Of a stretch of DNA of 15,565 nt, positions 6,154-12,735 are shown piece after piece; the stretch's first letter is position 1; each line of letters begins with the position of its first letter. Position numbers and translations under genes: made by a program. The stretch lies in contig JBJHCH010000093.1 of NCBI GenBank assembly GCA_050485905.1, forward strand, positions 1 through 15,565. The letters are read 5' to 3'. This DNA is from JAWLCA01 sp050485905. Lineage in GTDB: Bacteria; Pseudomonadota; Alphaproteobacteria; Rhodobacterales; Rhodobacteraceae. The notes beneath the pieces were generated by a model, which saw nothing but the letters and a program-made list of their open reading frames with translations, was not told the origin of the DNA and ran no database searches.

Positions 6154-7604
6154 TCCTTTATCTCCCGCCAGCGCCGGCCATCGCGATGCATCAACATCAG
6201 CGCATCCTCAGGGCCGGATGTGCCGGAGTCATAGGTCTTGGGCCGGTCGCCCCGCGCCTCCCAGCCCGCGATGATCGGGTCGGTCCAGGCCCAGGCGGCC
6301 TCGACCTCGTCGCCGCGCATGAACAAAGTCTGGTTGCCGCGGATCACGTCCATGATCAACCGCTCATAGGCGTCGGGAATGTCGGCGCCCTCTTCGCCCA
6401 GCGCAGTGGCAAAGGACATGTCCAGCGGCACCTCGGTCAGTCGCATGCCGCCCGGTCCGGGTTCCTTGATCATCACCTTCAGGTTCATCCCCTCATTCGG
6501 CTGCAGGCGGATCACCAGCACATTCTCGCGCCAGGTCTCGTCCTCGCCGAAGATCGAATGGGGCGGCTCCTTGAAGGTGACGGCAATCTCCGACGTGCGC
6601 GCGCGCAGCCGCTTGCCGGTCCGCAGGTAGAAGGGCGTGCCCTTCCAGCGCCAGTTCGACACATGCACCTTCAGCGCGATGTAGCTTTCGGTGCGGCTGG
6701 CAGGATTCTCGGAGTCATCAAGGTATCCGGGTTGGCTGCCGTTGCCGAGGTACTGGCCACGCACGATATCTCCCGGCTCCACCGGGTCCAGCGCGCGGAT
6801 CACCTTCAGCTTCTCGTCGCGCACCGCATCCGGCTCGAACCTGTAGGGCGGCTCCATCGCGATCAGGCACAGAAGCTGCATCAGGTGGTTCTGAACCATG
6901 TCTCGCATGGCGCCAGAACGGTCATAGTAGCTCCCACGCCCACCGACACCCACCGTCTCGGCCACGGTGATCTGAACATGATCGACGAACTGGGCGTTCC
7001 ACAGCGGCTCGAACAGGATGTTGGCAAAGCGCACTGCCATAAGGTTCTGCACCGTCTCCTTTCCAAGGTAATGGTCGATCCGGTAGATCTGATGTTCGTC
7101 GAAATGCTCGGCCAGTGTCTTGTTCAGGGCGTGGGCACTTTCCAGATCGCGGCCAAAGGGCTTCTCGACAACGATGCGGCTTTCCGGTCCCGCAATGCCA
7201 TGCTGGTGCAGGCGCTCCGCCAACGCGCCAAAGAGCGATGGCGCTACGGAGAAGTAGAAGGCTCGCACCTTGTCGGCGCGCATCTTGTCTGCGAGGGCAA
7301 GCCAACCACCCTCGCCCGTTGCATCCACTGCGACATAGTCGATCTGATCGATGAATCGATCCAGCACCGCCTCATCGCGCTTGTCCGGGGCGACGAACTC
7401 CACCACCGCCTCGCGCACCATGGTGCGGTACTCATCGGCCGACATGTCCGACCGTGCGGCGCCGACTATGCGGCTGTCCTCGGGCATCTGGCCTGCCCAG
7501 AACCGGCGATAAAGGCCGGGGAGGATCTTCCGCCGGGCGAGATCGCCCGTGCCGCCAAAGATCACCAGATCAAAGGGTTCAACCGGAATGACGCGCGACA
7601 CCAT
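6150..7604 (-). CDS. zwf: Glucose-6-phosphate 1-dehydrogenase
   Basis: A 484-residue enzyme, the normal length for bacterial Zwf. The dinucleotide-binding motif is FGGTGDLARRK (16-26), with VVEKPFG at 145-151. The active-site signature RIDHYLGKE (175-183) carries His178 and Lys182. It oxidises glucose-6-phosphate to 6-phosphogluconolactone, opening the Entner-Doudoroff and pentose phosphate routes. The ATG at 7604 (MVSRVIPVEPFDLVIFGG) is chosen because homologues begin near here. The frame continues 44 codons upstream, but that stretch covers the predicted promoter and operator. A GGCGGGGACAGG stretch just upstream can bind the ribosome. First gene of the zwf-pgl-pgi operon; a palindrome at the predicted transcription start suggests repression by a LacI-family sugar regulator. 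Confidence 0.97.
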   Translation of the reverse strand: MVSRVIPVEPFDLVIFGGTGDLARRKILPGLYRRFWAGQMPEDSRIVGAARSDMSADEYRTMVREAVVEFVAPDKRDEAVLDRFIDQIDYVAVDATGEGGWLALADKMRADKVRAFYFSVAPSLFGALAERLHQHGIAGPESRIVVEKPFGRDLESAHALNKTLAEHFDEHQIYRIDHYLGKETVQNLMAVRFANILFEPLWNAQFVDHVQITVAETVGVGGRGSYYDRSGAMRDMVQNHLMQLLCLIAMEPPYRFEPDAVRDEKLKVIRALDPVEPGDIVRGQYLGNGSQPGYLDDSENPASRTESYIALKVHVSNWRWKGTPFYLRTGKRLRARTSEIAVTFKEPPHSIFGEDETWRENVLVIRLQPNEGMNLKVMIKEPGPGGMRLTEVPLDMSFATALGEEGADIPDAYERLIMDVIRGNQTLFMRGDEVEAAWAWTDPIIAGWEARGDRPKTYDSGTSGPEDALMLMHRDGRRWREIKE

Positions 7605-7625
7605 GGCCTGTCCCCGCCTGTTTAA

Positions 7626-7637
7626 GTTAGCGCTAAC
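7626..7637. promoter_or_regulatory. LacI-type palindromic operator before zwf
   Basis: GTTAGCGCTAAC is a perfect 12-bp palindrome with a central GCGC, the general form of LacI-family operators in alphaproteobacteria. It lies 22-33 bp upstream of the zwf ATG and within a few bases downstream of the transcription start predicted from the adjacent promoter, a position suited to repression. The regulator is not encoded in the window. Confidence 0.65.
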
Positions 7638-7645
7638 GCGAGCCC

Positions 7646-7674
7646 CTTCTAGTGGGGGCCCGATCAGGTGTCTA
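7646..7674 (-). promoter_or_regulatory. Predicted sigma70-type promoter of zwf-pgl-pgi
   Basis: On the minus strand TAGACA (7674-7669, 5 of 6 to the -35 consensus) is followed after a 17-bp spacer by TAGAAG (7651-7646, 4 of 6 to the -10 consensus). The start of transcription would fall near 7639, immediately before the GTTAGCGCTAAC palindrome. Confidence 0.5.
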
Positions 7675-7720
7675 GCACTCCAGCGGTCGCCGGGAAAGCA
7701 ATCGCGCCCGGCTGCGCATC

Positions 7721-7750
7721 GCGGCGACGGCATCATTCTGCCATCGCCGC
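7721..7750 (-). terminator. Strong hairpin after mgtE, likely terminator
   Basis: GCGGCGACGGCA (7721-7732) and TGCCATCGCCGC (7739-7750) form a 12-bp stem with one mismatched position (a G-U wobble in the mgtE transcript) and a 6-nt loop. It begins 11 bp after the mgtE stop. No T-run follows, so it may act as an mRNA 3' end or a Rho-assisted terminator. It would insulate mgtE from zwf. Confidence 0.55.
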
Positions 7751-7761
7751 GGAACTCGTCC

Positions 7762-9117
7762 CTATGACGCGACTGGCAGATCGAGAAGCCAAGTCGCCAT
7801 TCCGAAGTAGATCAGGACGCCGATCGCATCGGCCAGCGACGTGATCAGCGGGGCGGATGCCGCAGCCGGATCCATCCTGAACCGGCTCAGGACGAATGGC
7901 AGCGACATACCGATGATCGACCCGGTGATGACGATGATCACCATCGTCAACGATACCACCAACGCAATCTCGGGGCCGCCACGAAAGATGCCAATGCTGC
8001 TGACCGCCAGTGCCATCGTCAGCCCCAGAAGCCCCGCAACCATGATCTCGCGCCCCAGCATCTTCGACCAGTCACGCAGCATCACCTCGCCCGTCGCCAG
8101 GGCGCGCACCATCAGCGTAGCCGCTTGCGACCCGGCATTGCCGCCAGAGTCCACGAGAAGCGGGAGGAAGAAAACGAGCGCAACATATGCGGCGATCGTA
8201 TCCTCGAAATAGGCGATTCCGGCGCCGGAGAAGATGTTGCCGAAGACCAGCAGAACAAGCCAGAACACCCGCTTGCGATACAGCAGGCCAACACTCGCCG
8301 TAAGCATCGACTGACTGAGCGGGGCCACCGCGCCTGCCTTGCGGAAGCTGATCGAGGTCTGCTCCTCGGCAACGTCCATCGCATCGTCATAGGTCACGAT
8401 ACCGGCGAGCCGATCGCCCCCGTTGAGCACCGGCAGCGCGAGGAGGTCATACTTCCGGATCATCTCGACCGCTTCGGATCTTGGTGCGTCGGCATGGATG
8501 AACGGCGGATCGCGGCGCATCATGCGGTCGACCGGCGCGTCCGGTGCGGCGACGATCAGTTCGCGCAGCGAGACGATGCCGACGAGACGTCCATCGGCAT
8601 CGAGGACGTAGGAGTTGTAGATCGTCTCGGCATCGGGCGCGACGCGCCGCAGATGCGTGATCGCCTCGCCCACGGTCAGGCCGGCGGGAACGGTCGCATA
8701 GTCGGACGTCATGACCGAACCGACCGTTCCTTCCGGATAGGCGGTCAGCTTCACCATGTCGTCGCGTTCCGCCTGCGCCATCCCAGGCAGCAGAACCTCT
8801 CGCTGATCCTCGGACAGTTTGGCGAACAGGTCGGCCCGTTCGTCATGCGGCATCGCCGCTAGGATTCGCGCCATGTCGCGCCGGGCCAATGCGGTGGCGA
8901 GCGCCACCTGCATGTCTGGCTCAAAGTACCCAAATAATGTTGCCTGCTTGGCCTCTGGCAGAAGCAACAGCAGCCGACCGATATCATCCGCCTGCATCTC
9001 GCCGACGATGCCGACGATGTCGGCAGGGTGCTGGTCGCGCAGTGCTGCGCTGATCGACTGCATGTCACCGACACGCAGCCAGCGGTCGATCACGATTGCG
9101 TTGAGTTTCGCGCTCAT
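7762..9117 (-). CDS. mgtE: Magnesium transporter MgtE
   Basis: A 451-residue inner-membrane Mg2+ channel of the MgtE family. An acidic N-terminal superhelical domain (about 25-130, starting at HPADIVGIVGEM) is followed by TVGSVMT (131-137) opening a pair of CBS domains to about residue 250. These act as the cytosolic Mg2+ sensor. Five membrane segments follow from about residue 280, including LLVDSGGNAGSQAATLM (320-336) and MDPAAASAPLITSLADAIG (415-433); Asp430 corresponds to the pore aspartate of the family. The ATG at 9117 follows a GGGGGGA ribosome binding site. A 231-bp gap with strong hairpins lies upstream, suggesting a leader that could respond to metal, but no known riboswitch family could be assigned. 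A 12-bp-stem hairpin follows the stop. Confidence 0.95.
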   Translation of the reverse strand: MSAKLNAIVIDRWLRVGDMQSISAALRDQHPADIVGIVGEMQADDIGRLLLLLPEAKQATLFGYFEPDMQVALATALARRDMARILAAMPHDERADLFAKLSEDQREVLLPGMAQAERDDMVKLTAYPEGTVGSVMTSDYATVPAGLTVGEAITHLRRVAPDAETIYNSYVLDADGRLVGIVSLRELIVAAPDAPVDRMMRRDPPFIHADAPRSEAVEMIRKYDLLALPVLNGGDRLAGIVTYDDAMDVAEEQTSISFRKAGAVAPLSQSMLTASVGLLYRKRVFWLVLLVFGNIFSGAGIAYFEDTIAAYVALVFFLPLLVDSGGNAGSQAATLMVRALATGEVMLRDWSKMLGREIMVAGLLGLTMALAVSSIGIFRGGPEIALVVSLTMVIIVITGSIIGMSLPFVLSRFRMDPAAASAPLITSLADAIGVLIYFGMATWLLDLPVAS

Positions 9118-9348
9118 CGGTATCCCCCCGATCAGGATGGGCCAAGGCCCACCCCGCGCCGTCGCTCAACGATCAGGCAGGATCAGCCGATTGGCCCTGT
9201 GATGTGATTTGAGGTGCGGCCACATGACGACGGTCGGCATGCGGCGATGCACCTACTCCCGTCTTCCAATGTGGTCTCCATGATTGTCGAAGGCGCGCTG
9301 CGACCTTCCGGGGGCTACCTAGGCAGGGCGTCGCCAAAGGTCAACCGA
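9118..9348 (-). other. Structured leader region upstream of mgtE
   Basis: On the minus strand this gap holds a two-part hairpin at 9254-9212. The outer 6-bp stem is AGGTGC/GCACCT, and the inner 8-bp stem is GCCGCATG/CATGTGGC with one G-U pair and an 11-nt loop. A TGGGC/GCCCA hairpin (9138-9151) sits just before the GGGGGGA ribosome binding site, and a GACCTT/AAGGTC pairing (9302-9307 with 9337-9342) lies just after the HNH stop. GGGAGTAG and GTCGTCA occur about 21 nt apart, weakly recalling the yybP-ykoY Mn2+ riboswitch, but the rest of that consensus is not evident. CGATCAGG occurs at 9129, 9170 and, overlapping the HNH stop, at 9346. Confidence 0.45.
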
Positions 9349-9933
9349 TCAGGCGTCCAGTTCCTGATCCCAGTAGAGAAAGTCGAGCCAACTGTCGTGC
9401 AGGTAGTTCGGCGGGAACTTGCGCCCCAGATTGCGCATCTCCTCTGCCGCAGGCTGTCGCGGCGGCTTGCGCAGCGACAGGCCGGACTGGCGCAATGACC
9501 GCGATCCCTTGCGCAAGTTGCAGGACGAACAGGCCGCCACCACGTTTTCCCAGCTTGTGATGCCCCCCCGCGCGCGGGGCACCACATGGTCAAACGTCAG
9601 GTCGCCCCTCGCCCCGCAATACTGACACGAGAATTCGTCCCGCAGAAAAAGATTGAAGCGCGTGAATGCCACGCGCTTCTGGGGTTTCACATAGTCCTTC
9701 AGCACCACGACCGAGGGTATTCGGATTCTGACGGTCGGGCTGCGCACAAAGTCGTCGTACTCGGCAAGGATGTTGACCCGGTCCAGCACCACTGCCTTGA
9801 TCGCCTCTTGCCAGGGCCAGAGGGACAGCGGGTAGTAGGACAGCGGGCGGTAGTCGGCGTTCAAGACCAGCGCCGGATGGTGGCGCAGTGCCGACGGCTC
9901 ACGCACGAAACTCGTTCTGAAGTCACCGTCCAT
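9349..9933 (-). CDS. HNH endonuclease family protein (conserved alphaproteobacterial type)
   Basis: A 194-residue protein. The first 90 residues (including VLNADYRPLSYYPLSLWPW at 23-41 and DRVNILAEYDD at 51-61) match a conserved family typical of alphaproteobacteria. The HNH domain follows: CQYCG (103-107) and CSSC (135-138) give the four zinc cysteines, FDHVVPRARGG (114-124) carries the Asp115-His116 core, and Asn130 and Asn139 complete the motif. The fold predicts metal-dependent nuclease activity. The true substrate is not known to me, and the gene looks like a stable chromosomal one, not part of a restriction system: no methylase or restriction subunit is nearby. It has its own well-formed promoter and a palindrome in its leader. 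Confidence 0.85.
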   Translation of the reverse strand: MDGDFRTSFVREPSALRHHPALVLNADYRPLSYYPLSLWPWQEAIKAVVLDRVNILAEYDDFVRSPTVRIRIPSVVVLKDYVKPQKRVAFTRFNLFLRDEFSCQYCGARGDLTFDHVVPRARGGITSWENVVAACSSCNLRKGSRSLRQSGLSLRKPPRQPAAEEMRNLGRKFPPNYLHDSWLDFLYWDQELDA

Positions 9934-9956
9934 AGGTCGTCTCGGCCCCCATCTCG

Positions 9957-9968
9957 TCCGGTACCGGA
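9957..9968. promoter_or_regulatory. 12-bp perfect palindrome in the HNH gene leader
   Basis: TCCGGTACCGGA is a perfect palindrome 24 bp upstream of the HNH start and about 28 bp downstream of its -10 box. It could be an operator or a leader hairpin. A chance occurrence in GC-rich DNA is possible. Confidence 0.35.
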
Positions 9969-9995
9969 GACGCCCAGGCCATCGCCGGTGAATCG

Positions 9996-10023
9996 ACTAT
10001 ATATGTCGTTGTGCGGCTGGCAA
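9996..10023 (-). promoter_or_regulatory. Predicted sigma70-type promoter of the HNH gene
   Basis: On the minus strand TTGCCA (10023-10018, 5 of 6 to the -35 consensus) is followed by a 16-bp spacer and TATAGT (10001-9996, 5 of 6 to the -10 consensus), in a locally AT-rich patch. Transcription would start near 9989, leaving a leader of about 55 nt. Confidence 0.6.
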
Positions 10024-10105
10024 GCCCCGCTAGATGATGTTGTGCCGATGCTCGGATATCGGGTCAGTTTGACATGGTGATGACAGTGCCCAGCATAGTC
10101 CCGAG

Positions 10106-10768
10106 TCAGTCGGGGAGCCGATCCTTGAGGAACGTCAGGGCAAGCGACAGACCGTCAGGCGCGATTCCATGGGCGGTGCCTTTGGAGACATGAGCGTAGA
10201 CCTCGAAACCGGCAGCCGACAGGCCCTGCGCTGCCTCAGGCAGCGACTGAACCGGCACGACGGGATCGGCATCGCCGTGCACCAGAAGGATCGGCGGACG
10301 ACTCACCGTTTCCGCCTCCAGCCGTTCAGGCGCCAGCAGTCGGCCGGAAAACCCCACCACCGCGGCGATCGGTTCAGACCGCCGTGGTGCTACATGCAGG
10401 CTCATCATCGTGCCCTGCGAGAAACCGACCAGTGCCAATTTACCGGCCGTCAGCCCCTCGGCCGCAAGAACCTCGTCGAGGAAACGGTCGAACATTCCGG
10501 CGGCCCGTGCCAGCCCGGCCGCCGCCTCTGCCTCGCTCGACCCATCCAGCCAGGGAATCGGAAACCACTGGAAACCAAATGGATTGCCGCTGCAGCGGTC
10601 GGGGGCATCGGGGGCGATGAACACGGTACCCGGCAGATGCGGCGTCAGCGGATCGGCGAGGCCCAAAAGGTCGGCCCCATCGGCGCCGTAGCCATGCACG
10701 AACACCACCATGCTGCGGGCCGCGCCCTGCCCCGCGCCCCGGCGGCCATAGTTCAGTGTTGCGGTCAT
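10106..10768 (-). CDS. Phospholipase/carboxylesterase (alpha/beta hydrolase)
   Basis: A 220-residue alpha/beta hydrolase of the acyl-protein-thioesterase/carboxylesterase group (Abhydrolase_2). FVHGYGADGADL (23-34) forms the oxyanion region, GFSQG (115-119) holds the nucleophile Ser117, HGDADPVVP (164-172) supplies Asp168, and GTAHG (197-201) supplies His200, so the triad is complete. It should hydrolyse short-chain esters or thioesters in the cytosol; no signal peptide is seen. The ATG at 10768 is preferred to an in-frame start 26 codons upstream because MTATLNYG fits the family length and gives an ATGA overlap with the glycosylase stop. A small CCCGA/TCGGG hairpin spans the stop codon. The native substrate cannot be told from sequence. 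Confidence 0.9.
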   Translation of the reverse strand: MTATLNYGRRGAGQGAARSMVVFVHGYGADGADLLGLADPLTPHLPGTVFIAPDAPDRCSGNPFGFQWFPIPWLDGSSEAEAAAGLARAAGMFDRFLDEVLAAEGLTAGKLALVGFSQGTMMSLHVAPRRSEPIAAVVGFSGRLLAPERLEAETVSRPPILLVHGDADPVVPVQSLPEAAQGLSAAGFEVYAHVSKGTAHGIAPDGLSLALTFLKDRLPD

Positions 10769-11394
10769 CGCACCCCCTCGCGCTCCTTCGCCACACGGTA
10801 GTAGGACCAGAGAACCCGCGCCGCAACCGCGCGCCAAGGCGTCCATGCCGCCGCCATCTCGCGCAGCGCCCGCTCCTTTGGCCGCTCCGGCAGATCGAAC
10901 AGCACGCGGGTGGCTTCCTGCAGCGCAAGGTCAGCCGGGGCAAAGACGTCGGCGCGGCCGAGGCTGAACATCGCATAGATCTCGGCAGTCCACCGCCCGA
11001 TACCCGGGAAGACAATCAGCGTGTTCACTACATCGTCAGTCGGCATGTCGCGTAATGCGTCGAAATCGATCCCGGCACCAGCCAGCGCCTTGCCGTAGCG
11101 AATCTTCTGGCGCGACAGGCCGCAGGTCCGCAAAGCCTCGTCCTCGGCGGCAATCAGCGCCTTGGGCTGGGTGTAGCCTGCTGCCTGCAATCGCCCCCAG
11201 ATAGCGTCAGCGGCCGCGACGCTGACCTGCTGGCCCACGATCGCATCAAACAGCGCCTCGAACCCGTCCGGATGGCGGCGCAGCGGCGGCGGCCCGGTCA
11301 GCGATAGGGCGTGGGCAAATCGCGGCTCTGCCCGGGACAGCCACGCCGTGCCCTCGGCGATGCAGTCTTCCGACACTATGATGCGACCGACCAT
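10765..11394 (-). CDS. DNA-3-methyladenine glycosylase II family (AlkA-like)
   Basis: A 209-residue HhH-GPD glycosylase. FDAIVGQQVSVAAADAIW (49-66) is the conserved helix of the family. The helix-hairpin-helix VFPGIGRWTAEIYAMFSLGRADV (128-150) is followed by FAPADLALQ (151-159), with Asp155 at the position of the catalytic aspartate (Asp238 in E. coli AlkA). It should excise alkylated purines, starting base-excision repair. It lacks the AlkA N-terminal beta domain, as in many short bacterial relatives. The start at 11394 (MVGRIIVSEDCIAEG) fits homologues better than the open frame upstream, which runs into the facing MFS promoter region. Its stop overlaps the esterase start by 4 bp, so the pair is an operon. 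No adaptive-response Ada box was recognised in the 78-bp gap upstream. Confidence 0.88.
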   Translation of the reverse strand: MVGRIIVSEDCIAEGTAWLSRAEPRFAHALSLTGPPPLRRHPDGFEALFDAIVGQQVSVAAADAIWGRLQAAGYTQPKALIAAEDEALRTCGLSRQKIRYGKALAGAGIDFDALRDMPTDDVVNTLIVFPGIGRWTAEIYAMFSLGRADVFAPADLALQEATRVLFDLPERPKERALREMAAAWTPWRAVAARVLWSYYRVAKEREGVR

Positions 11395-11472
11395 GGCTCG
11401 TGATAGCCGGTCTGCCGGAGCTGCGCAATTTGGCCCCTTTCCAACGCCGTAACCGGGCGCTAGGGGAAGGCC

Positions 11473-12693
11473 ATGGTCGAGTCCGCCCTTCCCCAGCACC
11501 CGGATGCGCGGGCGCGTCGCAACGTCGCGGTTCTGGTCGCCGCACAGGCGATCCTCGGCGCACAGATGCCGATGATTTTCACCATCGCGGGGCTGGCCGG
11601 ACAGTCACTCGCCACCAATGCCTGCTGGGCCACACTGCCGATCTCGATGCTGGTCATCGGCTCGATGCTGACCGCGACGCCGATCTCGGCCTTCATGCAG
11701 CGCTACGGCCGGCGCGCCGGCTTTGCGGTGGGAGCTCTTGGCGGAGCTCTTGGCGGGGCCGTGGGTGCCTGGGGGCTGATGATCGCGTCCTTTCCGCTGT
11801 TCTGTCTCGGCGCACTGTTCTCCGGCATCTACATGTCGGCACAGGGATTCTACCGATTTGCCGCCGCCGACACCGCCTCAGACGGCTTCAGGCCCAAGGC
11901 GATATCCTATGTCATGGCCGGCGGCCTGCTGTCGGCAGTTCTCGGCCCGCAACTGGTCAAGGTCACGGCAGAGGCGATGGTCATTCCGTTTGTCGGCACC
12001 TATCTTGCCGTCATCGCGGTCAATCTGGTGGGCGTGTGGCTGTTTGCGCTGCTCGACATCCCCCGACCGCCGGTGCCCGCGCAGGACGCACCGAAAGGCC
12101 GCACACGCGGCGAGTTGCTGCGCACTCCGACCATCGCCGTCGCGGTGATCTGCGCTACCGTCTCCTACGCGCTGATGAACCTTGTGATGACCTCGTCGCC
12201 GCTGGCAGTTGTGGGCTGCGGATTCACCACCGGGAACGCCGCCGATGTGGTCTCCGCCCATGTGCTTGCGATGTTCGCGCCCTCGTTTTTCACTGGCCAT
12301 CTGATTGCACGCTTCGGCGTGGAACGGATCGTGGGCGCGGGACTTTTCATCCTTGCCATGGCGGGCGCGGTTGCGCTGATGGGTGTGGAGCTTGAACATT
12401 TCTTTCTGGCGATGATCCTGCTTGGCCTCGGCTGGAACTTCGGCTTCATCGGGGCGACGACGATGCTGACCGCCGCCCATGCCCCGCACGAGCGTGGGCG
12501 GATGCAGGGGCTCAACGACGTGATCGTCTTTGGCGGGGTCACGCTGGCCTCGTTCAGCTCCGGCGGGCTGATGAACTGCACCGGCGGATCTGTCGAGGCC
12601 GGCTGGCAGGCGGTAAACCTCGCCATGCTTCCCTTTCTGGTGCTCGCGGGCGGTGCGCTGATCTGGCTGGCCCTGCGTCCCCGGGCCGCGTGA
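11473..12693 (+). CDS. Major facilitator superfamily transporter
   Basis: A 406-residue protein with about twelve hydrophobic segments, in two halves joined by a polar loop near 195-215 (IPRPPVPAQDAPKGRTRG). RYGRRAGF after the second segment resembles the MFS loop 2-3 motif. The third segment contains VGALGGALGGAVGAWG, a glycine-zipper-like stretch encoded by a perfect 12-bp tandem duplication (11731-11754). It is an inner-membrane secondary transporter, probably an exporter, but the substrate is not predictable from the sequence. The ATG at 11473 follows GGGGAAGG. It is divergent from the glycosylase gene with a 78-bp gap. A GC-only 8-bp stem spans its stop codon. Confidence 0.85.
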   Translation: MVESALPQHPDARARRNVAVLVAAQAILGAQMPMIFTIAGLAGQSLATNACWATLPISMLVIGSMLTATPISAFMQRYGRRAGFAVGALGGALGGAVGAWGLMIASFPLFCLGALFSGIYMSAQGFYRFAAADTASDGFRPKAISYVMAGGLLSAVLGPQLVKVTAEAMVIPFVGTYLAVIAVNLVGVWLFALLDIPRPPVPAQDAPKGRTRGELLRTPTIAVAVICATVSYALMNLVMTSSPLAVVGCGFTTGNAADVVSAHVLAMFAPSFFTGHLIARFGVERIVGAGLFILAMAGAVALMGVELEHFFLAMILLGLGWNFGFIGATTMLTAAHAPHERGRMQGLNDVIVFGGVTLASFSSGGLMNCTGGSVEAGWQAVNLAMLPFLVLAGGALIWLALRPRAA

Positions 12694-12717
12694 TCCGCCA
12701 TTGCCCGGGGCGGCCCG
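12682..12717 (+). terminator. GC-rich inverted repeat spanning the MFS gene stop
   Basis: CGGGCCGC (12682-12689) and GCGGCCCG (12710-12717) are perfect reverse complements around a 20-nt loop that contains the MFS stop codon. No T-run follows, so terminator function is uncertain. The element overlaps the predicted promoter of the next gene. Confidence 0.3.
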
Positions 12718-12729
12718 CGCCCCCATATT
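12701..12729 (+). promoter_or_regulatory. Candidate promoter of the M48 metalloprotease, possibly leaderless
   Basis: TTGCCC (12701-12706, 4 of 6) and CATATT (12724-12729, 4 of 6) are separated by exactly 17 bp. The predicted start of transcription falls at or next to the ATG at 12736, and no Shine-Dalgarno sequence precedes that ATG, so the mRNA may be leaderless. Confidence 0.35.
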
Positions 12730-12735
12730 CGATCC

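Noticed and set aside
6186..7625. A 479-codon open frame on the plus strand opposite zwf
   Set aside because: Antisense shadow of zwf with low-complexity composition, and it runs through the zwf start and ribosome binding region.
9118..9348. Confident M-box or yybP-ykoY riboswitch call before mgtE
   Set aside because: Only short fragments resemble the consensus and the closing half is missing, so it is reported only as an unassigned leader.
9349..9933. HNH protein as part of a restriction or defence system
   Set aside because: No methyltransferase, helicase, toxin or phage gene adjoins it, and the protein belongs to a conserved chromosomal family.
10069..10099. Plus-strand promoter with perfect TTGACA (10069-10074) and CATAGT (10094-10099) facing the esterase 3' end
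   Set aside because: Spacer is 19 bp, the -10 is weak, and no plus-strand gene follows; an antisense transcript is possible but unsupported.
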